Below, piece after piece: positions 1 to 6,604 of a stretch of 8,814 bases of DNA. This DNA comes from Bacteroidetes bacterium QS_8_68_15 (lineage in GTDB: Bacteria > Bacteroidota > Rhodothermia > Rhodothermales > Salinibacteraceae), in contig PXTR01000044.1 of NCBI GenBank assembly GCA_003023245.1, positions 1 through 8,814 of the forward strand, read 5' to 3'. Both the position numbers and the translations under genes were made by a program. The notes beneath the pieces are model-generated. The model made no database searches. It saw only the letters and a program-made list of their open reading frames with translations, and had not been told where the DNA came from. Position 1 is the first letter of the stretch, and every line of letters begins with the position of its first letter.

Positions 1-306
1 TTCGAGGAAGAGTACGGGCGCGCCTTCGACCAGGCCGCCTGCGCATTTCTCTCCACGCCGCCGCAGAAAGACAGCGACCCCGACGCCGACCTGATGGACA
101 CCGGCGCGGTGGTGCGCACCATTTCCGAGCGCGGCGTGCCGGCGCACCTGCACAACGGCGCCGACGCGCTGATCGGGCCGCTCAGCGAGGAGCTGCGCCC
201 CGGCGACGTGGCGCTGGTCATGAGCAACGGGGGTTTCGGCAACCTGCACGAGCGCCTGTTGGAACGCCTGGCCGACGGAAGCGGCGAGACGCAGGAAGCA
301 GCGTAG
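1..306 (+). CDS. mpl: Mpl-type murein peptide ligase, C-terminal end (partial)
   Basis: The last 101 residues of a Mur-ligase-family protein, open from the left edge in frame 1 to a TAG stop. The family (UDP-N-acetylmuramate:L-alanyl-gamma-D-glutamyl-meso-diaminopimelate ligase) joins recycled murein tripeptide to UDP-MurNAc in the cytoplasm, using ATP. The visible part opens with FEEEYGRAFDQA, which matches the family's 'F.eeYa.AFd.Ad' segment. It continues with VVRTISERGVPAHL and ends with GDVALVMSNGGFGNLHERLL, a close match to the Mpl C-terminus as I remember it from Bacteroidota. MurC shares the fold, but the 'MSNGGF..(I/L)H..LL' ending favours Mpl. The ATP-binding and central domains lie outside the window. 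The next gene, on the other strand, converges on it. A Met codon at position 94 is internal and is not the start. Confidence 0.9.
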   Translation, partial: FEEEYGRAFDQAACAFLSTPPQKDSDPDADLMDTGAVVRTISERGVPAHLHNGADALIGPLSEELRPGDVALVMSNGGFGNLHERLLERLADGSGETQEAA

Positions 307-340
307 CGCCGCCCCCAGACCCGAGGCGGCTGCAACGCCC

Positions 341-365
341 GCTCGGCACCGAGCACGAAACTTTT
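341..365 (+). terminator. Possible intrinsic terminator of mpl
   Basis: A perfect 6-base inverted repeat, GCTCGG at 341-346 and CCGAGC at 349-354, is read as a 5-bp stem with a GCAC loop. A short T-run follows at 362-365. It lies about 35 bases after the mpl stop codon. The T-run is six bases or more from the stem and is short, so this is a weak candidate. A second inverted repeat just upstream (GCCGCC at 308-313, GGCGGC at 325-330) has no T-run. Confidence 0.35.
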
Positions 366-368
366 GGT

Positions 369-493
369 GTCATTGCGAACGAGCGAAGCGAGTGCGGGGG
401 CCGAAGGTCGTGCCCCTGGTGCCATCTCCGTCTGAATGGTTCAGACCTTACCGAACGAGATTGCCACGTCGCCTGACGGCTCCTCGCAATGAC
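369..493. repeat. Imperfect inverted-repeat element with GTCATTGCGA ends (MITE/REP-like)
   Basis: A non-coding segment bounded by perfect 10-base inverted ends, GTCATTGCGA at 369-378 and TCGCAATGAC at 484-493. Similarity continues inward for some 20 bases with gaps: the left arm reads GAGCGAAGCGAG, and the right arm, reverse-complemented, reads GGAGCCGTCAGGCGACG. Inside are a GGGGC/GCCCC inverted repeat (397-401 and 412-416) and a perfect 7-bp hairpin (430-446). From memory, intergenic repeats with this end, often continuing to GGCAATCTC as the right arm does here, occur in many unrelated bacteria. Assignment to that family is an inference. There is no coding capacity; the short reading frame on the minus strand is a by-product of the repeat. 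A T-rich run at 496-503 follows on the + side. Confidence 0.65.
430..446. other. Perfect short hairpin inside the repeat element
   Basis: GTCTGAA at 430-436 and TTCAGAC at 440-446 are exact reverse complements separated by TGG, giving a 7-bp stem with a 3-base loop. It sits near the middle of the inverted-repeat element. It is AT-richer than its surroundings and has no T-run, so it is unlikely to be a terminator on its own. Confidence 0.5.
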
Positions 494-552
494 CATTTTT
501 CTTTAGCTATCAATCTTCGGCTCAGTAACATGGTCTGATTTCCGCTCGTTGT

Positions 553-1326
553 TTACCCCCCGAGCCACTCGTACATCAGAATGCCGCCGGCGACGGCTAC
601 GTTGAGGGATTCGACGCCGGCCGCCTCGCCGCCGCCGGCGGCCGGGAGCGCGACCCGTTCGCTCACCGCGTCGAGGGCGGGGGCGGAGGGACGTCGCGGA
701 GCCCAGGCGGAGGCGGGCGTGCCGGTCAGGTCGGCGCCGTAGAGGGCGAACCCGGATCGGCGCAGGCGGTGCAGGGCATCCGAAAGCGCATCGGTACGGC
801 TCAGCGTCAGGCGCCAGTGCGCGCCCATCGCTGCGCGCACCGTCTTGGGTCCGTAGAGCCCCGCCGTGCCCGGTCCCGCCAGTACCGCGCCGGCCCCGAA
901 CCATGCCGCCGTGCGCAGGGCCGTGCCGGCGTTGCCGGGGTCCTGCACGCCGTCGAGCACCAGCACTCCCTCTTCGGCCTCCGCCAGCGCCCGGGCGGGG
1001 GTCATCTCGGCACGCACCACCGCCAGCACGCCCTGCGGGGAGGCCACGTCCGAGAGCGAGGCCAGCGTCTCGGGCGGCGTCGTGTAGACGGACAGGTCCC
1101 GCCGGGCCGCCCGTCGCGCCAGCTCCGCTACGCGCGCATCTCCGTCGAGCGCGTCCCCGGCGACGACGAGGCTCGCCAGCGGAGCCTGCGCCTCCAGCGC
1201 GGCCGCGACGGCGCGCACGCCTTCCACGAGAGCCCGTCCCTGCTTGCGCCGGTGCTTGCGCCGCGTGAGCTTGCGGATCGCCTTTTCGCGTCGGTTCGAG
1301 AGCCGCTCGGTCGGAGTGGGGGGCAT
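553..1326 (-). CDS. SpoU/TrmH-family RNA 2'-O-ribose methyltransferase, motif 2 apparently missing
   Basis: A 257-residue protein of the SPOUT (SpoU/TrmH, RlmB/TsnR-like) class, which methylates the ribose 2'-OH of tRNA or rRNA using SAM bound in a trefoil knot. A basic N-terminus (residues 8-31) leads into a substrate-binding-like domain (about 17-110). The knot domain follows. Motif 1 is NAGTALRTAAWFG, with Asn132 and catalytic-type Arg138. The GPKTVRAAMGA segment is at 159-169, and motif 3 is VESLNVAVAGGILMYEWL at 238-255. The usual 'LVLGsEghGL' motif 2 expected between about 210 and 225 is not there; that stretch reads RRPSAPALDAVSERVALP. The start is the ATG at 1326; upstream sequence in the frame looks non-coding and there is no Shine-Dalgarno. 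It converges with mpl and diverges from the lipoprotein. The class is clear; the RNA target and activity are not. Confidence 0.85.
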   Translation of the reverse strand: MPPTPTERLSNRREKAIRKLTRRKHRRKQGRALVEGVRAVAAALEAQAPLASLVVAGDALDGDARVAELARRAARRDLSVYTTPPETLASLSDVASPQGVLAVVRAEMTPARALAEAEEGVLVLDGVQDPGNAGTALRTAAWFGAGAVLAGPGTAGLYGPKTVRAAMGAHWRLTLSRTDALSDALHRLRRSGFALYGADLTGTPASAWAPRRPSAPALDAVSERVALPAAGGGEAAGVESLNVAVAGGILMYEWLGG

Positions 1327-1492
1327 GGGGGCGTGGGTGTGTTCGGCCCGCCCCGTTTCGCATTGGCGAATTGTTCGTTTGCGTCCCGTAGGGACCTGCC
1401 GTCGTCCGCCACAGAGGCGCCGAACGCCTCGGCGCGTCGGTCGTTCGGGCCTTCTCGCGAACCGGCCCGAAAACCGCCTCGATTTCGCTCTG
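1327..1492. promoter_or_regulatory. Divergent intergenic region between methyltransferase and lipoprotein
   Basis: This 166-base gap must hold the start signals for both flanking genes, which point away from each other. I see two small perfect inverted repeats: GTCCC/GGGAC at 1383-1395 with a GTA loop, and GAGGCG/CGCCTC at 1414-1430 with a 5-base loop. The second could fall in the lipoprotein leader. No convincing -10/-35 or Bacteroidota -7/-33 box stands out. Confidence 0.3.
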
Positions 1493-3541
1493 ATGCCGCG
1501 CTTCTTTTTTCGGGAAAATGGGCTTTGGACGGCGCTCGTCGGTCTCGCCGTGGTGGCCGGATGCGCCAACCCCGTTCCCCCCAGCGGGGGCCCCCGCGAC
1601 CAGACGCCGCCGCGCATCGCCACCAGCCGTCCCGCTGCCGAGGCGACTGACGTGTCGCGCGGGCGCACCGTCCGCATCGCTTTCAGCGAGTACGTCGACC
1701 GCGAGTCGCTGCGCGAGGCGCTCACCGTCACCCCCGCGCCGGGCGGGCGGCTGACGTTCGACTGGAGCCGGCGCAGCGTCGAGATCACCTTTCCCGAGCG
1801 CTTTCGCGACAGCACGACCTACCTGCTGACCATCGATAAGACGCTTACGGACCTGCGCAACGTGGAACTGGAGCAGCCGATCACGCTGGCCTTTTCGACG
1901 GGCGCGCAAATCGACCAGGGGCGTCTGGCGGGCCGTGTCGTCGGCAACCGGCGCGGGCAGGGGCGCGAGGGCGTCGACGTGTACGCCTACGCCGCCGCCG
2001 CCGCCGACAGCGTGCGGCTTCCCGGGGCGCCGCTGTACCGCACCCAGACGGGGCCGGAGGGGACCTTTCAGTTCGAGTACCTGAGCGAGAAGCAGCGCTA
2101 CTACGTCGTCGCCCTGCGCGACCGCAATCGCAACTACCGCGGCGGCCCGCTCGAAGCCTTCGCCGTCCCGCCGCGCCCGGCGCTCGAAGCGCGCCGCGGC
2201 GACTCCACGGCGGCCGCCGCGTCCACCGCTGCTGCGATTTCCGCTCCCCCGGACTCTGCTGCGCGGGACACGGTTTCGCAAAGTGCGCTTGTGCAAGACG
2301 CAGGGGCGCGAGACCGCGCGGCCCCTGCCGGTGGCGGCGAAGAGCGCACGAACGAACGCAGCGGCGAAGCGCCCTGGATCATTGGGAAGCGCGACCGGGT
2401 GCCGCCGCGCCTCACCGGGGCGCTCCCGATCTCGAGCCGCCGCGTGGCCCTGCGCCTCAGCGAGCCGGTGCGCCTCCGCGCGCGCCAGGCGCGGCGCGTC
2501 GCCCTTACCGACACCACCGCCGCCGAGGGAGACGAGGACGCATCGGCCGTCGCCGTGCGCACCCTCTACCGGCGCCCCGATCAGGAGCAGCGCCTCGCGC
2601 TTCGCACCGACTCGATGCGGCCCGCCGGGCACCGCGTGCGCCTCGTGCCGCCCGGCGAGGAGGCCCCTGACGACTCGCTCGGCCGCGGCCGGGGCGCGCC
2701 CGTCGCCGTCGACACGAGCGGCAACGCGCCGGAGCGTCCGGCCGAGGCGACGTTCACGGCCGCCGATCGGCCCGACACACTGAAGCTGCGCTTCCGGGGC
2801 TTTCGGAAAAGCGGGCCGCCGCTTCCTACGACCTCCGGCGACGGACGCGCTCTGGCCCTCGCCCCCGGTCAGGCCCCCGCCGTGCAGTTCAACCAGCCCC
2901 CCGCCGTGGGGACCCCCTCCGTTAGCGACACCGCCGCGGCCGCCGCGCTCGTCACGGCTCGCGACACGGCCACCGGCGCCGCGCTCCCGTTCCGCCTCGA
3001 CACCGACGACGGCACGACCTACCGACTGGCGTTCGACCCGCCGCTTGCGCCCGACCAGGTCGCCCGCCTGCGCGTGAACGCGCGCCGCTTCCGCGCCCCG
3101 CTCGACACGGCCTACGCGCGCCTCGTGCGCCGCCTGCCCAGCGACGTGCTCGGCGGCGTCAGCGGGGCCGTGTCCGTTACGCGCGATTCTGCTGTCACCA
3201 ACTCTGTCATGGGCGATTCCGTCGCGGCGGCCGTGCTCGTGGAGTTGTACGCCGCCGGAGAGGATGGCTCCGCCGGCACCGGCAGCGAGCCGTTGCGCAC
3301 CACGCGCGTCGACAGCAGCGGCGGATTCGTCTTTCGCGGCCTGCCGGAAGCGCCCTATCGCTTTCGCGCATTTCTCGACCGCGACGGCGACGGGGAGTGG
3401 GACGTCGGCCGCCTCGCGCCCTACCGCCGCGCCGAGCCGCTGGCCTGGAGCCGCCGGCCCGTCGAGGCACGCCCGCGCTGGGAAACCGCGACCGAAGACA
3501 CGCTGCGCATCCGCGCGTCTCGCTCCGCGGACGGGAAATAG
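1493..3541 (+). CDS. Ig-like (Big_5) domain outer-envelope lipoprotein
   Basis: A 682-residue predicted lipoprotein. The start ATG at 1493 puts a signal peptide first: residues 1-10 with two Arg, a hydrophobic core 11-22, and a lipobox VVAGC with Cys24. CANPVPPSGGPRDQTPPRI then gives the family's hallmark opening. Residues about 40-140 form a Big_5-like domain (TVRIAFSEYVDRESL, then TTYLLTIDKTLTDLRN and a FSTG ending). A carboxypeptidase-regulatory-like beta domain follows at about 142-220. Residues about 225-300 are Ala/Ser/Asp-rich low complexity. A second Big_5-like unit opens near 303 (VPPRLTGALPISSRRVALRL). The C-terminal domain carries FLDRDGDGEWD (627-637), resembling a calcium-binding loop. 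Such proteins are common in Bacteroidota and their exact role is unknown; a structural or surface role is inferred. Longer starts would lose the signal peptide. Confidence 0.88.
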   Translation: MPRFFFRENGLWTALVGLAVVAGCANPVPPSGGPRDQTPPRIATSRPAAEATDVSRGRTVRIAFSEYVDRESLREALTVTPAPGGRLTFDWSRRSVEITFPERFRDSTTYLLTIDKTLTDLRNVELEQPITLAFSTGAQIDQGRLAGRVVGNRRGQGREGVDVYAYAAAAADSVRLPGAPLYRTQTGPEGTFQFEYLSEKQRYYVVALRDRNRNYRGGPLEAFAVPPRPALEARRGDSTAAAASTAAAISAPPDSAARDTVSQSALVQDAGARDRAAPAGGGEERTNERSGEAPWIIGKRDRVPPRLTGALPISSRRVALRLSEPVRLRARQARRVALTDTTAAEGDEDASAVAVRTLYRRPDQEQRLALRTDSMRPAGHRVRLVPPGEEAPDDSLGRGRGAPVAVDTSGNAPERPAEATFTAADRPDTLKLRFRGFRKSGPPLPTTSGDGRALALAPGQAPAVQFNQPPAVGTPSVSDTAAAAALVTARDTATGAALPFRLDTDDGTTYRLAFDPPLAPDQVARLRVNARRFRAPLDTAYARLVRRLPSDVLGGVSGAVSVTRDSAVTNSVMGDSVAAAVLVELYAAGEDGSAGTGSEPLRTTRVDSSGGFVFRGLPEAPYRFRAFLDRDGDGEWDVGRLAPYRRAEPLAWSRRPVEARPRWETATEDTLRIRASRSADGK

Positions 3542-3615
3542 CGGCGTCTGCCCAATTGCACCGATGCGGGCTGAAAAGACCGCCGTCCCCGGTCCGCCGT
3601 CGTCCGCCCGCTGAC

Positions 3616-4473
3616 TCACGCCGCCGGGATCGCGTCCGTCGGCCGGCGCGCGGTGACGATCAGGCCAGTGCCCTCGTCGTTGTCGGCGCGCACGTCGAGG
3701 GCATTGAGAAGGAGGCCCGCCGGAAGCGCCGGCAGGTAGTACAGCAGCACCAGCGGCAGGAAGGCCCAGCTCGCGCCCAGCGCCTTCATCGGCTGCTGGA
3801 TGAGGAGCCGCCAGGCGGCCGAGCCGTAGCGCCCGTAGGTGTAGCGGCTGTGCACCGGCGCGAGGCCCGCGCGGCGCAGCTTCTCCTCCAGCGCGCCGAG
3901 GTTGTACCCGTCGCGCACGTGCTCGCCGATGAAGCTGGCCTCGCCGGCGGTGTCGGCCTGCGCGGCGTCCACGTCCGAGCCGCCCTTGTCGGAGGGCGTG
4001 TTGATGACGACGTAGCCGCCAGGGCGCAGGACGCGCGCGAAGTGCGCGAAGACGGCCTCGTCGTCGGCGATGTGCTCCATCACGTCCACGCTCAGAATGA
4101 GGTCGAACGGCCCCTCGGCTTCGAGTTGGGTGAGGTCGTCCTCGGCAAAGGTGACGCGCCCGGCGTGCGGCGTGGCGCGCATGAAGCCTTCCGCGCGGTC
4201 GAGGTAGTCAGTCTTCACGTCGACGGCGTGGACGCGCGCCTGCGGAAACTCGCGCAACAGGAAATGCGCGTACTGCCCGAAGCCGGTCCCGGCGTCGAGA
4301 ATGCGCACGGGGCGGTCTTCGCGGGGAAGCGTGCGCATGAGGCGGCGCACCTCGCGGCGCACGTACCAGGCGCGCAGGAAAAGCGTGTCGAGCGCCGCGT
4401 AGAAGCCGCGCCACAGCAACGGATGGCGCTCGGCGACGGCGGCGAGGCGGTCTTTGATCGGGTCGTAGTGCAT
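3616..4473 (-). CDS. Class I SAM-dependent methyltransferase with hydrophobic C-terminal segment
   Basis: A 285-residue Rossmann-fold methyltransferase of the Methyltransf_11/UbiG-like type. Motif I is ILDAGTGFGQY (58-68), an acidic residue closes strand 2 (AVDVKTDYL, Asp85), EDD lies at 111-113, DLILSVDVMEHI is at 124-135, and LRPGGYVVINTP is at 149-160. The opening MHYDPIKD resembles a form I recall from Bacteroidota proteins, which supports the ATG at 4473. After the catalytic domain, residues 236-258 are strongly hydrophobic (WAFLPLVLLYYLPALPAG), suggesting membrane attachment. The substrate is unknown. The upstream neighbour on the same strand is a lysophospholipid acyltransferase 82 bases away, so a lipid or membrane-bound small-molecule substrate is a reasonable guess. 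The gene converges with the lipoprotein gene across 74 bases that show no clear terminator. Confidence 0.85.
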   Translation of the reverse strand: MHYDPIKDRLAAVAERHPLLWRGFYAALDTLFLRAWYVRREVRRLMRTLPREDRPVRILDAGTGFGQYAHFLLREFPQARVHAVDVKTDYLDRAEGFMRATPHAGRVTFAEDDLTQLEAEGPFDLILSVDVMEHIADDEAVFAHFARVLRPGGYVVINTPSDKGGSDVDAAQADTAGEASFIGEHVRDGYNLGALEEKLRRAGLAPVHSRYTYGRYGSAAWRLLIQQPMKALGASWAFLPLVLLYYLPALPAGLLLNALDVRADNDEGTGLIVTARRPTDAIPAA

Positions 4474-4555
4474 GTCGGGTTGACGGTTGAAAGTGGAGGA
4501 GTGGAACGTTTTTCAGCCCGTTGGCGCTTGACGCACTTCCACGCTCCCGCCCCCA

Positions 4556-5344
4556 TCATCCGAGGGCGTCGTCAGCCATCGCCTCGACCTGGTCTTGCGC
4601 GCGGCGGGCCAGGGCGCGGCGTCCGTGCGCGCCGGCGTCGATGGGCGTGCCGACGCGCAGCTCCATTTCCACGCGGCGCAGCCCCAGCAGCCGCCAGGCG
4701 TGCGCCCCGGCCGACTCGGTGCCGCCGGACCAGATGACGCGCCGACGCCGGGTGCCGTCAGCGGGCACGCCGTCGACGGAGCGCACGTGCAGGTAGAGCG
4801 GCAGCACGGCTTCGCCCTCCTGCCCGGCCACGCTGCTGAAGACGCCCGTTTTGAACGGCAGCACCTGCGGGCGCTCGTTGGTCGTCCCTTCGGGAAAGGC
4901 CAGCACGGGCACGCCGCCTGTGCGCAGGCGCTTTTGCACCCGCGCCACGAAGTCTTCGACGGCGACACCGCGCCCGCGCTCTACGAAGAGCACCCCCATC
5001 GTGCGCGCCACCCATCCGGCGACGGGCCAGTCGTCGATTTCCGCCTTGCCCACCAGTGCCATGCGCAGCCGCGCGGCCAGCACGAAGGGATCGAGCAGCC
5101 CGAGGTGGTTGCAGACCAGCAGCGTCGGGCGTTCGGCGGCGAGCGCCTCGGGGTCCGGGCCGTTCACCGTCACGCGCACGCCCAGAATGCGAAGCAAGCG
5201 CCGCGCCCCCCGCTGCTGGCGGCGGGCCATCGCCTGGGCACGCTCGCGGCGGGACGAGGTCGAGCGCACCGCCGCGCCGGCGTAGAGCGTGTAGCCGGCG
5301 GCCACGGCGACGAAGGCAACGAGCTTCCACAGGCGGCGCAGCAT
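4556..5344 (-). CDS. PlsC-type 1-acyl-sn-glycerol-3-phosphate acyltransferase
   Basis: A 262-residue membrane-associated acyltransferase of the LPLAT/PlsC family, which transfers an acyl chain to lysophosphatidate or a related acceptor in phospholipid synthesis. A hydrophobic N-terminal helix (residues 7-25) probably anchors it to the inner membrane. The family blocks are in order. The catalytic HX4D is NHLGLLDPF (His80, Asp85), block II is GVLFVERG (117-124), block III is FPEGTTNERPQ (150-160), and block IV is AVLPLYLHV (179-187). Block III has Thr-Asn after FPEGT rather than the usual Arg-Ser, which suggests an unusual acyl acceptor or a subfamily difference. Starting at the ATG at 5344 puts the helix at the N-terminus; longer frames add sequence that looks non-coding. 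It may be co-transcribed with the downstream methyltransferase and diverges from the DoxX gene. Confidence 0.88.
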   Translation of the reverse strand: MLRRLWKLVAFVAVAAGYTLYAGAAVRSTSSRRERAQAMARRQQRGARRLLRILGVRVTVNGPDPEALAAERPTLLVCNHLGLLDPFVLAARLRMALVGKAEIDDWPVAGWVARTMGVLFVERGRGVAVEDFVARVQKRLRTGGVPVLAFPEGTTNERPQVLPFKTGVFSSVAGQEGEAVLPLYLHVRSVDGVPADGTRRRRVIWSGGTESAGAHAWRLLGLRRVEMELRVGTPIDAGAHGRRALARRAQDQVEAMADDALG

Positions 5345-5491
5345 CGGCGGGAACGGGGAGCGTTCTTCGTTGAACAGTGCGCGAACGGGCGGCGAAGACT
5401 CGGTGAGCCTGCGAACGACGACGCATATTTCGGGCGCGCCCGGCGTAGAAATTTCATCCGATGGCCTCTCGCATTTCCCCGGACATCCGCT
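5345..5491. promoter_or_regulatory. Divergent intergenic region with nested palindrome
   Basis: This 147-base gap separates the divergent acyltransferase and DoxX-family genes. At 5431-5442 there is a perfect 12-base palindrome, CGGGCGCGCCCG. It is flanked by ATTTC (5427-5431) and GAAAT (5448-5452), so an AT-rich outer repeat encloses a GC-only core. GAAATTTC at 5448-5455 is also self-complementary. The position, 37 to 65 bases before the DoxX start, suits an operator or promoter element. No standard promoter boxes are clear. Confidence 0.35.
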
Positions 5492-5971
5492 ATGACGCCC
5501 GTTCTCAAGCGTGTGATCGGCCCCGAGCGTTTCGAGCAGATCGACCGCACCATTTCCGGCGTCATGCGGCGCTACGGCGTGCGGGTGCTGCGCTACACGC
5601 TGGCGGTGGTGTTTATCTGGTTTGGCCTCCTCAAGCCGCTGGGCCTGAGCCCGGCCGAAGAGCTGGTCAAGCGTACCGTCTACTTCTTGCCGGCCGACGT
5701 GTTTTTCCCGATCCTGGGCTGGTGGGAGGTCGCCATTGGCGTGGCGCTTTTGTTTCGGCCGCTCGTGCGGCTGGCGCTCTTTCTCTTGTTCGCGCAAATG
5801 GTGGGCACCTTCCTTCCGCTGGTGGTGCTGCCGGAGGTGTGCTTCACGCACGTCCCCTACGCGCTGACGACCGAGGGGCAGTACATCGTCAAGAACCTGG
5901 TGCTGATCGGGGCGGCGCTGGTGGTGGGCGGCACGGTCCGCGAGCAAAGCGCGCCGGAGCGCCGGCTTTGA
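5492..5971 (+). CDS. DoxX-family four-helix membrane protein
   Basis: A 159-residue integral membrane protein of the DoxX-like superfamily. Four hydrophobic segments are visible: about 33-50 (VLRYTLAVVFIWFGLLKPLG), 69-88 (FFPILGWWEVAIGVALLF), 92-115 (VRLALFLLFAQMVGTFLPLVVLP) and 132-149 (IVKNLVLIGAALVVGG). FIWFGLLK and the GWWE segment are typical of the family; PEVCFTH and TTEGQYIVKN in the third loop resemble a subgroup I recall as 'DoxX family membrane protein'. Members have been linked to redox and sulfur metabolism or the oxidative stress response, but the function of this subgroup is not established. The start is the ATG at 5492, after which an amphipathic N-terminal stretch precedes helix 1. 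The nearest upstream ATG, at 5461, is in another frame. It is followed by a convergent protease gene 32 bases away. Confidence 0.85.
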   Translation: MTPVLKRVIGPERFEQIDRTISGVMRRYGVRVLRYTLAVVFIWFGLLKPLGLSPAEELVKRTVYFLPADVFFPILGWWEVAIGVALLFRPLVRLALFLLFAQMVGTFLPLVVLPEVCFTHVPYALTTEGQYIVKNLVLIGAALVVGGTVREQSAPERRL

Positions 5972-6003
5972 GACGCCCGCTTCCTGGCGTTGCCGGAGAG
6001 GCC

Positions 6004-6477
6004 TCACCGAATCGGGAGCACCGGACCGTCCGGCGACTCGGGCGGGGCGACGAGGCGCTGCTCCGCGCAGTCGGCGCGCAGGTCGAGGCGTTCGAGCACG
6101 ATCTGCCCGATCAGCGGGACGCCGTCCTCGGGCAGGACGAACGCATCGACGACTATCGTGCGCTCTTCGATAGTGACGTTGATCGGACCGACGACGTCGA
6201 GGGTAGCGGTCCGCCCGTCCGCGTAGCCGACCTCGGTGGTGTGCTGCGTGCGCACGCCCAGCCGGTCGGCCAGGCCGCGAGGGATCACCAGTCCGGGGCG
6301 CGAGCCGGTGTCCACGACGCCTTCGGTTTCGACGGTGCGGATTTCGTCTTCACCGGCGTACCCCCGCTCGAAGACGGCGCGGTCATCGGCGTTTTCCAGT
6401 TGCATCGCAGCGCGAATTTCGCCCATGCAGTCGTCGGGATTTCGAGTGAGGCGAGGCGCTTCTTTCGTTTCGGGCAT
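6004..6477 (-). CDS. Retropepsin-like (clan AA) aspartic protease family protein, copy 1
   Basis: A 157-residue single-domain protein that I place with the small clan-AA aspartyl protease family (the AF_0612-type group, from memory). The catalytic triplet lies in EGVVDTGSRPGL, with Asp56-Thr57-Gly58-Ser59. The second retropepsin hallmark, a hydrophobic-hydrophobic-Gly turn, is LIG at 122-124 in PLIGQIVLE. The ending PPESPDGPVL also fits the family. With only one DTG, an active enzyme would need to dimerise. There is no signal peptide, so it is probably cytoplasmic. The N-terminal leader (residues 1-17, up to Cys17) precedes the MGEI where many relatives seem to begin; its conservation in copy 2 supports the ATG at 6477. 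It is downstream of copy 2, separated by 127 bases. The substrate and even proteolytic activity are undemonstrated for this family as far as I know. Confidence 0.8.
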   Translation of the reverse strand: MPETKEAPRLTRNPDDCMGEIRAAMQLENADDRAVFERGYAGEDEIRTVETEGVVDTGSRPGLVIPRGLADRLGVRTQHTTEVGYADGRTATLDVVGPINVTIEERTIVVDAFVLPEDGVPLIGQIVLERLDLRADCAEQRLVAPPESPDGPVLPIR

Positions 6478-6604
6478 GGCGGGAACGGGCAGTCGGTACG
6501 GAGGAGCAATGTGCGGATGAAACGCCTCGCGGGAAGAGCATTTGCGAACGGCTTCCCGAAAAGCGCCCCGCGCTCGGCGCGACGGTGCATCCCCCGTGAC
6601 GTTC

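Noticed and set aside
218..496. Small open frame on the minus strand (92 codons) over the mpl end and the repeat element
   Set aside because: The VIARSRQATWQS opening is the kind of spurious peptide produced by reading through this inverted repeat, and the frame runs into mpl on the other strand.
1984..2010. GCC triplet run in the lipoprotein gene as a phase-variable repeat
   Set aside because: The run is short, encodes a poly-Ala stretch in frame, and a triplet repeat would not switch the reading frame.
3542..3615. Bidirectional terminator between the convergent lipoprotein and methyltransferase genes
   Set aside because: GCGGCGT at 3541-3547 and ACGCCGC at 3618-3624 are complementary, but the loop is about 70 bases and there is no T-run.
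503..3619. Very long open frame (1038 codons) on the minus strand, antisense to the lipoprotein gene
   Set aside because: Its product is Arg/Gly/Ala-rich with no recognisable domain, and it overlaps two well-supported genes in other frames. Long antisense frames are expected in GC-rich DNA where stop codons are rare.
3397..4737. Open frame of 446 codons on the plus strand, antisense to the methyltransferase
   Set aside because: No domain is visible and it overlaps the 3' ends of two supported genes. The opposite strand has clear SAM-binding motifs.
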